Shown: piece by piece, positions 7,044 to 12,850 of the stretch
Numbering within the stretch: position 1 is the first letter of the stretch
Layout of the letters: every line of letters begins with the position of its first letter
From: Fen731 sp964354265
GTDB taxonomy: Bacteria > Actinomycetota > Humimicrobiia > Humimicrobiales > Humimicrobiaceae
Length of the DNA: 12,850 nucleotides
Direction: 5' to 3'
NCBI GenBank assembly: GCA_964354265.1
Contig: CAYGYY010000060.1
Coordinates: 1 to 12,850 of the forward strand
Made by a program: the position numbers and the translations under genes
The notes under the pieces: model-generated
Databases searched by the model: none
Told to the model about the DNA's origin: nothing
The model's input: only the letters and a program-made list of their open reading frames with translations

Positions 7044-7643
7044 TTATGAGATTATTTCTCTTATAAGAAATTCTGTATACATTTTGATTACATCAGGTTT
7101 GCTAAAGTCCTGCCCGAAATTTTTTCCAAAACCGTTATACATAATCACAGGGAATGTGATACCGCTCATAATCTGGGTAGCTTTAAAGGTAAGAAGCGCA
7201 TCATCTTTCGAACCTGTTATTTGCGATACCCTCCTGCGTATAAGGCCAAGGTTCTCATCGATAAACTTTTCTATTAAAATGCCGGGGCTATCTTTTTTTA
7301 CGATCTTATTTGCTATTATCCAGAGAATGCCCGGGTTTTCTACAAGCAGGAGCATTAATTGGTTGGTCCATTCCCTAAGTATGTCCAAAGGCTGTTTTTC
7401 ATTGTCTGCAAGGATAAGGTTTACCTCATAGACTTTATCTGAAAAATATTTCTCAACCTCTTTTAACAGGTTATCTGTAGACCTGAAATAATAATTGACT
7501 GCTGCAAGGTTTACATTTGCTATTTTTGCAATTTCCCTGACTGTTACTTTTATTGTGCCTGTGCGGCCAATAATATCAAGAACTGCTTTTATTATACGTT
7601 CCCGCGCTTCAGTTTTTTCGTTGTTATTATACATTTGTTTCAT
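7044..7643 (-). CDS. TetR/AcrR family transcriptional regulator
   Basis: The product has 199 residues. The N-terminal DNA-binding domain is clear: ARERIIKAVLDIIGRTG (helix 1), VTVREIAKIANVNLAAVNYYF (helix-turn-helix, about 33-53) and the following STDNLLKEV helix. The remaining 130 or so residues are helical and diverged, as usual for the ligand-binding and dimer domain, so the inducer cannot be inferred. It sits upstream of and parallel to the SDR gene, and palindromes of TetR type lie between them, so it probably represses that gene. ATG 7643 has no good Shine-Dalgarno. ATG 7634, three codons later, is an alternative start, also without an obvious ribosome site. An ACAAATGT copy in codons 2-5 suggests possible autoregulation. 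It is divergent from murI. Confidence 0.9.
   Translation of the reverse strand: MKQMYNNNEKTEARERIIKAVLDIIGRTGTIKVTVREIAKIANVNLAAVNYYFRSTDNLLKEVEKYFSDKVYEVNLILADNEKQPLDILREWTNQLMLLLVENPGILWIIANKIVKKDSPGILIEKFIDENLGLIRRRVSQITGSKDDALLTFKATQIMSGITFPVIMYNGFGKNFGQDFSKPDVIKMYTEFLIREIIS
7631..7638. promoter_or_regulatory. Operator-like core at the start of the TetR gene
   Basis: ACATTTGT on the plus strand (ACAAATGT on the coding strand) has the same ACA-NN-TGT core as the sites upstream of the SDR gene and lies just inside the start codon, near the predicted transcription start. It also encodes residues 2-5, so a coincidence cannot be excluded. Confidence 0.25.
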
Positions 7644-7655
7644 ACATTAGTTTAA

Positions 7656-7664
7656 ATTCTACCA
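7656..7664 (-). promoter_or_regulatory. Extended -10 promoter candidate for the TetR gene
   Basis: On the minus strand TGGTAGAAT is an extended -10 element (TGn plus TAGAAT, five of six). There is only a poor -35 match 17 bases further up. If used, transcription would begin about five or six bases before ATG 7643, giving an almost leaderless message, consistent with the lack of a ribosome site. Confidence 0.3.
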
Positions 7665-7752
7665 GAAAAGACGATACATTGAAAGAAAGCGTATTAATAG
7701 TATCAAAATTAAAGAGAGTATTTTTTTACTTATATTTTTAGTGCTAATTGAT

Positions 7753-7758
7753 TATAAT
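7753..7758 (+). promoter_or_regulatory. Possible -10 box for murI
   Basis: A perfect TATAAT lies 47 bases before the murI start, in the divergent gap with the TetR gene. No good -35 is seen at 16-18 bases; only AT-rich sequence lies there. The region is so AT-rich that this match is weak evidence alone. Confidence 0.3.
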
Positions 7759-7805
7759 TATAAATTCATTATTTATTGTAAAAATCTTTTTAAAGGGTTC
7801 TTGTT

Positions 7806-8642
7806 TTGGACGAAAGGTCTATAGGGGTATTTGATTCCGGCGTAGGCGGACTTACAGTTTTTAGGGAAATAGTCAAAATGCTGCCCGGTGAGAATATTAT
7901 TTATTTTGGCGATACTGCAAGGTTTCCCTATGGCCCGCGTAATCTGACCGAAGTCAGGCATTTTGTCTTTAAGATTGCGGATTTCCTTGCAGACAGCGAT
8001 GTTAAAATGATTGTTATTGCCTGTAACACTTCTACTGCCGCAGCCCTTGATGGGCTTAAGAAAAAATACAGTATTCCTATCATAGGAGTCATTGAACCGG
8101 GCGCAAGAACTGCAGCACATAATACTTTGAATAAAAAGGTGGGCTTGATTGCTACTCAAGGTACTGTTGAAAGCCGGGCTTATGAATTCGCAATAAAAAG
8201 GCTGGACCCTGAAATCAAGCTTTTTCCATATGCTGCTCCAAGGCTCGTGGAATTCATAGAAGCAGGCCTACTTGCAGGGAAGCAACTCGATGATGCTATC
8301 AATGGGTATCTCGAACCTCTTATGGATGCGGCTATAGACGTGCTTATACTGGGATGCACCCATTTTCCTTTAATAGAAAAACGCATAAGGTCCTTGAGTA
8401 AAAAAAGGTTCAAAGTAATAAGCTCTGCAGTTGAAACTGCAAAAGATGTGAAATCTACACTTAACCGCCTTGGGTTATCAAGCGGGCGAATCAAAACCAG
8501 CATTGGCCCTGGGGACTCTAAAGGTGGAGTTAACAGTAATAAATTTTATGAAACTGGAGATAAAAGCCAATTCCTTGAAGTCGGCAGGCTGTTTCTTGGT
8601 GGAGAGATAAAAGAAGTAATAAAAGTAAAACTGGATATGTGA
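7806..8642 (+). CDS. murI: Glutamate racemase
   Basis: This 278-residue protein interconverts L- and D-glutamate, supplying D-Glu for peptidoglycan. Family motifs are complete: GVFDSGVGGLTV (7-18) with the catalytic Asp-Ser pair, ACNTSTAAAL with catalytic Cys 73, and GCTHFPLI with catalytic Cys 184 and His 186. The start must be TTG 7806: AAAGGG at 7792-7797 is well spaced, the frame has no ATG or GTG before the conserved N-terminus, and the next methionine (residue 25) would remove an active-site motif. It is the first gene of a plus-strand cluster with rph and rdgB and divergent from the TetR gene. The weak TTG start may keep expression low; that part is inference. Confidence 0.96.
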   Translation: MDERSIGVFDSGVGGLTVFREIVKMLPGENIIYFGDTARFPYGPRNLTEVRHFVFKIADFLADSDVKMIVIACNTSTAAALDGLKKKYSIPIIGVIEPGARTAAHNTLNKKVGLIATQGTVESRAYEFAIKRLDPEIKLFPYAAPRLVEFIEAGLLAGKQLDDAINGYLEPLMDAAIDVLILGCTHFPLIEKRIRSLSKKRFKVISSAVETAKDVKSTLNRLGLSSGRIKTSIGPGDSKGGVNSNKFYETGDKSQFLEVGRLFLGGEIKEVIKVKLDM

Positions 8643-8777
8643 TAATGCTGATAGGTAATCGCAAAAATAAATGGAATAATATCAAAAACAGGATTATAGC
8701 TACAACAATAAGGAATTTGATAATAAAGACAATATTAATATGACAATAATAAAAATAAGATAACCGCGAGGTAGTTG

Positions 8778-9527
8778 ATGAACATAAAAAAAGAGGCGCT
8801 TAAATTCAGGGCAGACGGAAGAAAGCCTGAGGAGATAAGGCAGATAAAAATAACCCGGAAATATATATCTCATGCAGAGGGTTCTGTATTTATCGAGATG
8901 GGCAAAACAAGGCTTGTATGTACTGCAACAATAGAAGAAAAAGTACCCCCTTTTTTGAAAGGCAAAGGGTCTGGCTGGATCACTGCGGAATATGATATGC
9001 TGCCCCGTTCTGCTCCTCAAAGAATAATAAGACCACAGGTCGCAGGAAAGATCAGCGGCAGATTTCATGAGATACAGCGCCTTATTGGAAGATCCCTCAG
9101 GGCTGTTATAGACCTGGGAAAGTTAGGTGAACGGACAGTCTGGATAGACTGCGACGTTATTGAAGCAGACGGAGGCACCAGGACTGCAGCAATAAATGGA
9201 AGTTTCATAGCACTATATGACTGTTTTAATTACATGATAAGCAATAAGCTTCTTGATGCAATGCCTATTAAAAGTTTTTTAGGAGCCATAAGCGTAGGGA
9301 TGATAGATAATGAACTTATGGTAGATCTCTGTTTTTCTGAAGACAGTGCGGCGCAAGTAGATATGAATGTTGTTATGGACAGCCAGGAAAATTTTATTGA
9401 AATCCAGTCAAGCGCAGAGGGCAGGACATTCTCTAGAAAGGAATTTGATGGAATGCTGGAACTTTCGGCGCAGGCAATAAAGGAAATAATAGACCTTGAA
9501 AAGAAAGTCTTTCTGGAAAAAAAATAA
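8778..9527 (+). CDS. rph: Ribonuclease PH
   Basis: The 249-residue product is a phosphate-dependent 3'-5' exoribonuclease that trims tRNA precursors. It carries RADGR (11-15), SGRFHEIQRLIGRSLRAV (93-110) and CDVIEADGGTRTAAI (125-139), including the GTR phosphate-binding arginine at 135 and the conserved aspartates. About ten residues precede the conserved RADGR, slightly more than usual. ATG 8778 is preferred over TTG 8775 because GAGG at 8768-8771 is six bases from it. The gap after murI is 135 bases with no terminator that I can see, so co-transcription with murI is possible but not certain. Confidence 0.96.
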   Translation: MNIKKEALKFRADGRKPEEIRQIKITRKYISHAEGSVFIEMGKTRLVCTATIEEKVPPFLKGKGSGWITAEYDMLPRSAPQRIIRPQVAGKISGRFHEIQRLIGRSLRAVIDLGKLGERTVWIDCDVIEADGGTRTAAINGSFIALYDCFNYMISNKLLDAMPIKSFLGAISVGMIDNELMVDLCFSEDSAAQVDMNVVMDSQENFIEIQSSAEGRTFSRKEFDGMLELSAQAIKEIIDLEKKVFLEKK

Positions 9528-9584
9528 AAATTTTTATAACAGAAAACAAAAATTTTTCGTCTGGGTTTGAAAAACCTGTTTAAT

Positions 9585-10214
9585 ATGAAAATTCTAATTG
9601 CTTCAAAAAATAAAGGTAAAATAAAAGAAATAAAGGATTTTTTTACAGCTTGCGCAACTCGGGATCTACTTAAGAGGATAAATTTAATTACGTTTGAAGA
9701 CATAGAATCATTTCCTGATATAGAAGAAGGAAGCGACGGTTTTATTGAAAATGCCCTGCTTAAAGCAAAAACTGTTGCAGAGTTTACCGGCACCGCATCT
9801 CTTGCCGATGATTCGGGGCTTGCGGTTGATGCGCTCGATGGAAGACCTGGCGTCATATCATCAAGATATGCAGGGCCGGACGCATCAGATTATGACAACC
9901 GCAAGAAGCTCATTGAAGAAATGAGGATATATACCGATACCAGTGTAAGGACCGCCAGGTTCATATGCGAAATGGTATTGTGGGATCCCTTTAAAGGGGT
10001 ACTTAACATTTCGGAAGGCATATGCGAGGGAAAGATCGGTTTTACTGAAAAGGGAAATGGCGGTTTTGGTTATGACCCTGTTTTCCTGCCGGAAGGGTCT
10101 GAAATGACAATGGCTGAGATTTCTTCAGACGAAAAAAACATGCTGAGCCACAGGGGCAAAGCCCTGTTTAAGCTCCTTTACTTTTTAAATGCTTATTTAA
10201 ATGAAAATACTTAG
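9585..10214 (+). CDS. rdgB: RdgB/HAM1-type XTP/dITP pyrophosphatase
   Basis: The 209-residue product hydrolyses non-canonical purine nucleoside triphosphates (dITP, XTP) to monophosphates and cleans the nucleotide pool. Motifs are SKNKGK (7-12), GSDGFIENALLKA (49-61), LADDSGLAVDALDGRPG (73-89, with the catalytic Asp), FGYDP (161-165) and SHRGKAL (188-194). ATG 9585 gives the normal MKILIASKNKGK start. TTG 9567 would add six residues, and neither has a strong ribosome site. It lies 57 bases after rph, and the rph-rdgB pairing is a recurrent gene order. About 20 extra residues (TACATRDLLKRINL region) sit between the first helix and the next strand. Confidence 0.95.
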   Translation: MKILIASKNKGKIKEIKDFFTACATRDLLKRINLITFEDIESFPDIEEGSDGFIENALLKAKTVAEFTGTASLADDSGLAVDALDGRPGVISSRYAGPDASDYDNRKKLIEEMRIYTDTSVRTARFICEMVLWDPFKGVLNISEGICEGKIGFTEKGNGGFGYDPVFLPEGSEMTMAEISSDEKNMLSHRGKALFKLLYFLNAYLNENT

Positions 10215-10265
10215 GTTATAAAATACTATAAATAGTGCTGTTGCAAATATGACGCAGGTGACAAA

Positions 10266-11795
10266 ATGAATGAAAATAATACCGGTTCTAACCAGGGAAT
10301 GCTTTTCAAATATACTTTGAGTTTTTCTATTTCAAGCGAACCTTTCCAGGATAATTCTGAAACAAATGCCAAAGATATAACAAAATATGAAGGAAATGTA
10401 GAGCTTTACAAAGAAATGATGATTTTTATGGCTAGCGGTTTTATAACGCTTTCAATCCCATACAGGGACATTGACTTTGCGAAAGGTTCAGAATACAGGC
10501 TATTTCTTTATATTTCAGGGAAACAGTATTTGAAACTTTTTGAAATAGGATATGAGTATGAGGACTTTTTAAAAAATTTCTTCTTCCTGAGGAATGATAT
10601 CATGATAAAAGACCTCATGATGAGTGAAAAGATAATAAGATCTTATGTTGAAGGTGAATTTGAAGAAAAAGACAGCAAAGGGGACTCTATTGTCAGCGGA
10701 GAGTGCCTGATAAGGATAAACGAAACAGGTATTGTGATAGTCCCTAAATCATCACAGATTATAAGATTCCCTTTTGGCCTTATTGATAGTATTGAAAGCG
10801 CAGATTATAAGATAATCATCAGACTTGAAGATACCGGCATCCTCACACTTTCGATGCTTGGATACCAGTTTGACTCATTAAAAAGGGATCTGGAAAATGC
10901 TAATGATATTCTTATAAGAAAGACCCAGGAATTAATAAAAGAAATTTCAGTAAATGAAAAACCGGAGAGTATAAGGCAGCTCTCGGTTCTTCTTAAAGAT
11001 GGCAGGGCGGCAAAGAAAACAAATGTAGATTCGATTTCTCCAGAATTATGGAATCTTATCGAAAAAAAGTTAAGCACACAGAAAGTATGGGACTATTACA
11101 ATTTTCTAGGGTCGATCTCTGATTCATGTAAAACTTGTGTGGGTATTAAAAAAGGGCTTTTTGGTAACCTTACCGGGTATTACCTGTGGTTTCTATTTCC
11201 AATTTTAGATAAAGATTCAAAATTTTTTACCAACACCATAGCATTGGAAGCAATGACAATAGCAATCCCGGAGGATAATATAAATCTGCAAGCAGATGGG
11301 TATATTTTAAACAGCAAAAAAGAATTTCATATTTTTGCCGGACAATTCGTGGAGGAAAAGACTTCTGAAACTAATAATGATGAATCAGGAGAGGATAGCT
11401 CAGGCTTCCTGACCGGTGGCAGGGCTACATACGTTTTCAGGATGATGGACCGGCTGGAATTTGAACGCTATAGAAAAAACGGTGAAGAATTGGCAATGGC
11501 TTCACCTGTGATTTCAAGGTATTATGATGATTTTTTAAGGAAAGCCAACAAATGCATGCTGGCAATAAACTTCAGGAGGGAGCCTATTTATAAGACAGAA
11601 GAACAACTAAGGCTTCAGTCTAATATTTCATACAGGTATGCGGTCAACATGTTAACGGAATTATCATGGCTCAGGAATATATTTGTAGGCAGAGTGATCC
11701 ACAGAGACAAAAAGATGTGGAAGGAAGATATAAAGGATATACTTGAATTTAATGTAAACTGCAGGGATAATTTTTTAAAATGGCAGAAAAAATAA
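10266..11795 (+). CDS. Uncharacterised protein with two apparent PH-like modules
   Basis: I do not recognise this 509-residue protein as a named family. It is cytosolic by composition, with no signal peptide or membrane helix. Two segments look like diverged copies of one beta-rich fold ending in a helix: about 41-110 (YEGNVELYKEMMIF, then IPYRDIDF, then YLKLFEIGYEYEDFLKNFF) and about 145-215 (GECLIRINETGIVI, then FPFGLIDSIES, then LTLSMLGYQFDSLKRDL). This pattern is typical of PH/GRAM-like domains. A third, helical and mixed region follows, with a CKTC pair (288-291) and a low-complexity Glu/Asp/Ser linker (about 364-380). AGGTGA at 10256-10261 supports ATG 10266. The zinc-ribbon gene follows after 26 bases, so the two are probably one unit. 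PH-like calls are by eye; function is unknown. Confidence 0.5.
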   Translation: MNENNTGSNQGMLFKYTLSFSISSEPFQDNSETNAKDITKYEGNVELYKEMMIFMASGFITLSIPYRDIDFAKGSEYRLFLYISGKQYLKLFEIGYEYEDFLKNFFFLRNDIMIKDLMMSEKIIRSYVEGEFEEKDSKGDSIVSGECLIRINETGIVIVPKSSQIIRFPFGLIDSIESADYKIIIRLEDTGILTLSMLGYQFDSLKRDLENANDILIRKTQELIKEISVNEKPESIRQLSVLLKDGRAAKKTNVDSISPELWNLIEKKLSTQKVWDYYNFLGSISDSCKTCVGIKKGLFGNLTGYYLWFLFPILDKDSKFFTNTIALEAMTIAIPEDNINLQADGYILNSKKEFHIFAGQFVEEKTSETNNDESGEDSSGFLTGGRATYVFRMMDRLEFERYRKNGEELAMASPVISRYYDDFLRKANKCMLAINFRREPIYKTEEQLRLQSNISYRYAVNMLTELSWLRNIFVGRVIHRDKKMWKEDIKDILEFNVNCRDNFLKWQKK

Positions 11796-11821
11796 TATTT
11801 TAACTCAAACAAGGAGGAGCA

Positions 11822-12487
11822 ATGTCGTTGCAATCTTTTACTGATAATTATGAGGATAACAGTACTGAAGCAGGTTTTCAGTTCACCTTTTTCTGCGACT
11901 TATGTAGTGAAGGGTATAAGACTCAGTTTATTCCTTCAAAGACATATGGAAAGGGCAAACTTCTTGGCGGGTTTGGAAGAGCGCTTTCAATAGGAGCTTC
12001 GATTTTTGGGCAGGACAATATAGGTTCAAATATTGAAGAAGGCTCAGATCTGTTGAGCCAGAAATTTGAAGGGATGTCTCCGGAATGGATGAAGGAGCAT
12101 GATGCAGCATTTGTAGCCGCACAATCTGAGGCTAAAGGTCATTTCCACAGATGCCCTAAATGCAAGCTCTGGGTTTGTGAAAATGACTGGAATGAGCAGG
12201 ACGGCCTTTGTGTGGATGATGCCCCGAGAGAAAATGTCGAGATTGCTGCAGCACGTGGTAAAAAACTGTTAGAGGATATCGAGACAAAGGCTTCACAAAC
12301 CCAGGTTTTTACCGGAGATATAGAAAGGAAACAAACGCAGTGTCCGGAGTGCGGCAAACCCGCGGGCCAGGGTAAATTCTGTAATAGTTGCGGCGCATCG
12401 CTGGAGATGAACAAATGCCCAAAGTGTGGTGCAAAAAATCCTGCGGACTCAAAGTTTTGCGGTGAATGTGGAACTAAGCTTTCCTGA
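11822..12487 (+). CDS. Multi-zinc-ribbon protein
   Basis: The 221-residue product has at least three metal-binding units. C25-x2-C28 (FFCDLC) and C111-x2-C114 (RCPKC) are far apart, joined by a glycine-rich stretch (KGKLLGGFGRALSIGASIFG) and a helix, and may form one split zinc site; C119 and C130 are additional ligand candidates. A helical linker leads to two tandem C-terminal ribbons: CPEC (174-177) with CNSC (187-190), and CPKC (199-202) with CGEC (213-216), the double zinc ribbon (DZANK) pattern. AAGGAGG at 11811-11817 is the strongest ribosome site in the window, so the protein may be made in more copies than its upstream partner. No enzymatic motif is visible; a protein- or nucleic-acid-binding adaptor role is inferred. 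Confidence 0.7.
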   Translation: MSLQSFTDNYEDNSTEAGFQFTFFCDLCSEGYKTQFIPSKTYGKGKLLGGFGRALSIGASIFGQDNIGSNIEEGSDLLSQKFEGMSPEWMKEHDAAFVAAQSEAKGHFHRCPKCKLWVCENDWNEQDGLCVDDAPRENVEIAAARGKKLLEDIETKASQTQVFTGDIERKQTQCPECGKPAGQGKFCNSCGASLEMNKCPKCGAKNPADSKFCGECGTKLS

Positions 12488-12616
12488 ATTAAAGCTTCTA
12501 AAACTATTTCTCAGTAATTATTTAAGATTGTTCCATATTTGTACTGGATTATATTATTTTTAAAAAGAAACAGGGCTCAAAGCATTTCTTTTCTAATACT
12601 GGCTGTATTTGTTTTA

Positions 12617-12644
12617 TTGAAAAATTTCTTATATATGGTAATAT
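12617..12644 (+). promoter_or_regulatory. Promoter candidate for the tRNA pair
   Basis: TTGAAA (12617-12622) is followed after 16 bases by TAATAT (12639-12644), preceded by TGG as an extended -10. TATACT at 12642-12647 is an overlapping alternative at 19 bases. It lies about 30 bases upstream of the tRNA-Pro 5' end, a usual distance. The rest of the 12488-12676 gap shows nothing else I can name. Confidence 0.5.
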
Positions 12645-12676
12645 ACTACTCTGCACAAGACTTTAATGCTTTTTTA

Positions 12677-12755
12677 CGGGGTGTAGCGTAGCTTGGCTTA
12701 GCGCGCCTGCTTTGGGAGCAGGAGGTCGGAGGTTCAAATCCTCTCACCCCGACCA
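12677..12755 (+). tRNA. tRNA-Pro (anticodon TGG)
   Basis: Acceptor CGGGGTG (12677-12683) pairs with CACCCCG (12745-12751), followed by discriminator A and encoded CCA (12753-12755). The anticodon stem is CCTGC/GCAGG, and the loop TTTGGGA carries TGG at 12713-12715. The T-arm has GGTTCAAATCC. The whole cloverleaf is intact. Confidence 0.97.
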
Positions 12756-12770
12756 TTTAAGTGCTTACGG

Positions 12771-12847
12771 GCGGGAATAGCTCAGTTGGCTAGAGCATCA
12801 GCCTTCCAAGTTGAGGGTCGCGGGTTCGAATCCCGTTTCCCGCTCCA
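12771..12847 (+). tRNA. tRNA-Gly (anticodon TCC)
   Basis: Acceptor GCGGGAA (12771-12777) pairs with TTCCCGC (12837-12843), followed by discriminator T and encoded CCA (12845-12847). The anticodon stem TCAGC/GTTGA has one G-T pair, and the loop CTTCCAA carries TCC at 12805-12807. The T-arm is CGGGTTCGAATCCCG. It lies 15 bases after tRNA-Pro and is probably co-transcribed; more tRNAs could follow beyond the window. Confidence 0.97.
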
Positions 12848-12850
12848 TTT

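Noticed and set aside
6985..7431. 148-residue plus-strand open frame over the TetR gene
   Set aside because: The opposite strand encodes a clear TetR protein; this frame has no domain and no convincing start signal.
9230..9856. 208-residue minus-strand open frame across rph and rdgB
   Set aside because: It is antisense to two well-conserved housekeeping genes and is Ser/Phe/Ile-rich low-information sequence.
11019..11026. A further ACAAATGT copy
   Set aside because: It lies inside coding sequence without flanking symmetry and is expected occasionally by chance in AT-rich DNA.
12476..12497. AAGCTTT/AAAGCTT 7-bp inverted repeat at the end of the zinc-ribbon gene
   Set aside because: The stem is AT-rich, overlaps the stop codon and has no T-tract after it, so it is not a credible intrinsic terminator.

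Overview
The window is a chromosomal segment of an AT-rich bacterium with frequent AGG/AGA and ATA codons. It is ordinary, densely coded DNA: I see no transposase, phage gene, CRISPR array or resistance gene. Glutamate racemase implies a peptidoglycan wall. The tRNAs carry an encoded CCA, Shine-Dalgarno sites are common, and the murI-rph-rdgB order is seen in Gram-positive-type lineages. The partial first gene resembles a family (DUF6325) that I associate with Actinobacteriota, so a deep, AT-rich actinobacterial or other uncultured Gram-positive-like lineage is my tentative placement. It rests on few markers.

Layout: (1) 3-194 is the end of a DUF6325-like gene, closed by a clear intrinsic terminator. 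(2) 364-3765 holds three co-directional envelope genes: an exported beta-helical (bactofilin-like) protein with a membrane C-terminus, an HdeD/DUF308 membrane protein, and a membrane-anchored Clp-like AAA ATPase overlapping it by one base. (3) 3830-7643 on the minus strand holds typA, a short-chain dehydrogenase and a TetR regulator. The 305-base gap upstream of the dehydrogenase contains two stacked promoter candidates and several copies of an ACA-NN-TGT palindrome, which looks like the TetR operator. (4) 7806-10211 on the plus strand holds murI (TTG start), rph and rdgB, a housekeeping cluster. (5) 10266-12487 holds an unassigned 509-residue protein with two apparent PH-like modules, followed by a multi-zinc-ribbon protein. 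(6) 12677-12847 holds tRNA-Pro(TGG) and tRNA-Gly(TCC), behind their own promoter candidate.

How the parts fit: the TetR protein probably controls the dehydrogenase and perhaps itself. The three genes at 364-3765 look like one transcription unit with an envelope or stress role, where the AAA protein could remodel a membrane partner. The pair at 10266-12487 is probably a functional unit of unknown role. The least understood parts are these two gene sets; the TetR/SDR control region is the best-resolved regulatory signal.
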